Part shown: one piece after another, positions 61,945 to 64,000 of the stretch
Numbering within the stretch: the first letter of the stretch is position 1
Layout: each line of letters opens with the position of its first letter
Source of the DNA: Zasmidium citrigriseum
Taxonomy: Eukaryota > Ascomycota > Dothideomycetes > Mycosphaerellales > Mycosphaerellaceae
Direction: 5' to 3'
Length of the DNA stretch: 64,000 nucleotides
NCBI GenBank assembly: GCA_002786025.1
Contig: NHNW01000013.1
Coordinates: 62,001-126,000 of the forward strand
Program-made: the position numbers and the translations under genes
The notes under the pieces: generated by a model
Seen by the model: only the letters and a program-made list of their open reading frames with translations
What the model was told of the DNA's origin: nothing
The model's database searches: none

Positions 61945-64000
61945 ATGGCGGCAATGGCGGACGATAGCACCAATGGACCACCGATGCCGAGGGTCGACGT
62001 GGTCCTGATGCAGAAACATCCACATGTGTTTGCTGATGGATTCTCGGACGAGTGCGAACCTTCTCGGTTTTCATGCTGGGACCTACCAATGAAAGCAGCA
62101 ACTGACATTGACTTGCCGGCGCTCATGGCGCCCGGGTCAGGAGCTTTAGAACTGCAACAGAACTCTTCAATGCTCGAGCATCTCTGTGCTACCTGCAGAA
62201 CTGTTGACTGGGTCTCATTCTTCATGAGACCCAGGGCGTCCGAAGTGGTCGAAGCTTCCCATCATCGGTCCCTATCAGATTTGCTACATGCGGTCGTGCG
62301 GGGATGTCCAATATGCACGCTATTGCACAGTTTGTTGGAACCAGTGATGGAAGATATCAAAAAGGACTTGGAAGGGTTGGGTTTTCGTAGCGATGCGAAC
62401 ACAGACAAAGAAAAGGGGTTATACTTTCGGCCGCAGCAAGAAATCCGATCCGTGAGTGGCATCGACGCTTTCTTCTCCATACAATATGGAACCTATTCGA
62501 CCTCAAAGGGCCTTCTCGTTCATCCTCTCACCGACAATGTGCTTCGCTGCGGTTCGCGACGACCATTGAACGGCGCTTTCGACTTTGGACTTTGGCGGAA
62601 TTGGCTGCATGAGTGTTCCACAAACCATGAGGAATGCAGTGCTCTGGATCAAGAGCAGACTTTGCCTACCCGACTTATCGACGTTCGTGGACTTGGAGAG
62701 ATACCAAGGCTCATTGAGACTACGCAAAGCGATAGTGATGAATGCAAAGGCTCTTACGTTGCCTTGAGCCACTGCTGGGGTGCAAAAGAGCTCTTGACAA
62801 CCACGACGGAAAACATGGAAGCTCACAAGGCTGGAATACCCATCGAATCGCTATCAAACACGTTCAAGGACGCTATCAATGTTACAAGGGGTTTGGGTTT
62901 CCGCTTCTTATGGATCGACAGCCTGTGCATCATTCAGGACTCCGAAGAAGATTGGGCAAGGGAATGTCAGTTGATGGGTTCAGTTTACTCCAAAGCTTCT
63001 TTGACGATCGCAGCACGTGGAGCCAGCGATGGATGCGGTGGGCTACAAACTCACGATCTCCCAACAGCATCGAACTCTACAATCATCAACGTCGTGGCAG
63101 GAGAATATGAGCAACAAGTGATGGCTCAAGTGGAACTTGCTCATGTTCCGTTCTCAACCCGGAACTGGCGCTGTTACAATCCTCGCATTCACACTAGCTA
63201 CCCCTTGGACTCGCGAGCCTGGGCCCAGCAAGAGCGACTGCTTGCCCCGCGGGTACTGAACTTCACTCACGATCAGATCTTCATGCAGTGTCCCTCGTGC
63301 GTCCGATCAGAAGTCTGGAAGTATCCACTCCCATTTACCACGCCAGGTCATGAAGACTTCAGCGTGGTATTACCTAGAGACAATCCATATGGCCACGGAT
63401 GGCCCCCATACAAGCCAAAGTTACCACATATGTCTTCTCGTACCATCGTGATAGGATATTCGATGGGACACGCCAAATACGAAGATCGAAGGGGCGAGAT
63501 GATCGAGGCATGGTACAATATGGTTGAAAGATACACGGAATGTAGCATCACCCAAGGATACGACCGACTTCCTGCTCTGTCTGGAATTGCTCGAAGATTT
63601 GTCGAGACTTTCCAATCTGAGTACTTAGCAGGTATCTGGGCGTCCCATGCCGCATATGGACTCAGCTGGTCCAAGTATGGGAATGAGAACAGCTTGAAAC
63701 CCGCTCCGCACAGAATCCCATCGTGGTCTTGGGTCGCTTGCGACAGCCCTGTCGTTTACCCCTTTACTAGGCCAGACAAATTCATCGATTTGGAGCACGC
63801 AAGCCAAGAGGACGTCACCAACTGGCGTCTGACAGATTTGCAATATTGGTATAGTTGTCTCGACATCCGGGAGGAGTCTATCCAGCCCGTCGAGGGATTC
63901 GACACCTTCGGTCAAATCGAAAGTGCTACCCTGACGGTCGCCGGCAAGATCCAAAGGGCAACTCTAGTCCTCGGTTTCGAAAAAGAGTTGCCACAATGGG
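61945..64000 (+). CDS. HET-domain protein, 3' end outside window
   Basis: The frame is open from ATG 61945 (MAAMADDSTNG) to the last base, 685 codons without a stop, so the gene continues beyond the window. The N-terminal part has a cysteine pattern common in this class (LCATCRTVDW, RGCPICTLLHSLL, NWLHECSTNHEECSALDQ). The HET domain begins near residue 270: YVALSHCWGAKELL, then FRFLWIDSLCIIQDSEEDWA and VYSKASLTIAARG. RAWAQQERLLAPRVLNFT completes it. Downstream, RIPSWSWVACD is the usual motif after the domain. HET proteins can trigger incompatibility cell death; a role for this one is unproven. It is of a different subtype from the HET gene at 12.2-14.5 kb (LSHCWG versus ISYAWG). Confidence 0.9.
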   Translation, partial: MAAMADDSTNGPPMPRVDVVLMQKHPHVFADGFSDECEPSRFSCWDLPMKAATDIDLPALMAPGSGALELQQNSSMLEHLCATCRTVDWVSFFMRPRASEVVEASHHRSLSDLLHAVVRGCPICTLLHSLLEPVMEDIKKDLEGLGFRSDANTDKEKGLYFRPQQEIRSVSGIDAFFSIQYGTYSTSKGLLVHPLTDNVLRCGSRRPLNGAFDFGLWRNWLHECSTNHEECSALDQEQTLPTRLIDVRGLGEIPRLIETTQSDSDECKGSYVALSHCWGAKELLTTTTENMEAHKAGIPIESLSNTFKDAINVTRGLGFRFLWIDSLCIIQDSEEDWARECQLMGSVYSKASLTIAARGASDGCGGLQTHDLPTASNSTIINVVAGEYEQQVMAQVELAHVPFSTRNWRCYNPRIHTSYPLDSRAWAQQERLLAPRVLNFTHDQIFMQCPSCVRSEVWKYPLPFTTPGHEDFSVVLPRDNPYGHGWPPYKPKLPHMSSRTIVIGYSMGHAKYEDRRGEMIEAWYNMVERYTECSITQGYDRLPALSGIARRFVETFQSEYLAGIWASHAAYGLSWSKYGNENSLKPAPHRIPSWSWVACDSPVVYPFTRPDKFIDLEHASQEDVTNWRLTDLQYWYSCLDIREESIQPVEGFDTFGQIESATLTVAGKIQRATLVLGFEKELPQW

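Overview
This window is nuclear DNA of a filamentous ascomycete. The evidence is short GT-AG introns (about 47-67 nt), closely packed genes on both strands, HET-domain genes, a Chs4/Skt5-type chitin synthase activator, and CCCTAA/TTAGGG telomere-type repeats. The gene content suits a Dothideomycete of the Mycosphaerellales/Capnodiales type, but that placement is an inference. Gene models below were spliced by eye, requiring GT-AG (once GC-AG) borders and an unbroken frame across each junction.

Layout. 1-5 kb: a Sec14-type lipid-transfer protein (cut by the left edge), a CorA-like membrane protein and a four-TM membrane protein. 6.1-10.1 kb: four small single-exon genes in tandem that look like very diverged paralogues of an unrecognised family, plus an unrelated fifth gene. 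10.3-18.5 kb: a secreted serine peptidase, a HET-domain protein, an F-box-like protein and the Chs4/Skt5-type activator. 20-32 kb is mostly housekeeping: a BTB protein, prefoldin subunit 6, Vps4, a DUF2828/vWA protein, an omega-like glutathione transferase, an SPX-RING protein and Jjj1. 32-36 kb: a Dal5-type transporter, then a gene-poor stretch holding an interstitial telomere-like repeat inside a 20-bp inverted repeat, an F-box-like gene, and a (CAA)18 tract directly before a small secreted cysteine-rich protein gene. 37-45 kb: APC2, phosphatidylserine synthase, a TauD-type dioxygenase and an F-box protein.

45.3-54.4 kb is the most striking part: nine head-to-tail copies (called A to I here) of a two-exon gene with an F-box-like N-terminus. 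All share one phase-0 intron at the same residue. Seven of them (C to I) also share a roughly 40-bp upstream element. Copy H carries a frameshift, copy C has an internal 27-codon duplication, and a decayed 3' end of a tenth copy follows copy I. 54.8-64 kb: protein-L-isoaspartate methyltransferase, a GH17 glucanase, an aldo-keto reductase and a second HET-domain gene that runs off the right edge.

No operon logic applies here. The housekeeping genes act separately (vesicle sorting, cell cycle, lipid synthesis, protein repair and folding, cell wall). The accessory part is made of locally duplicated or fast-evolving families: the nine-copy array, the four-gene family, the HET genes and the secreted protein. 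No tRNA, rRNA, CRISPR or intact transposon was recognised.
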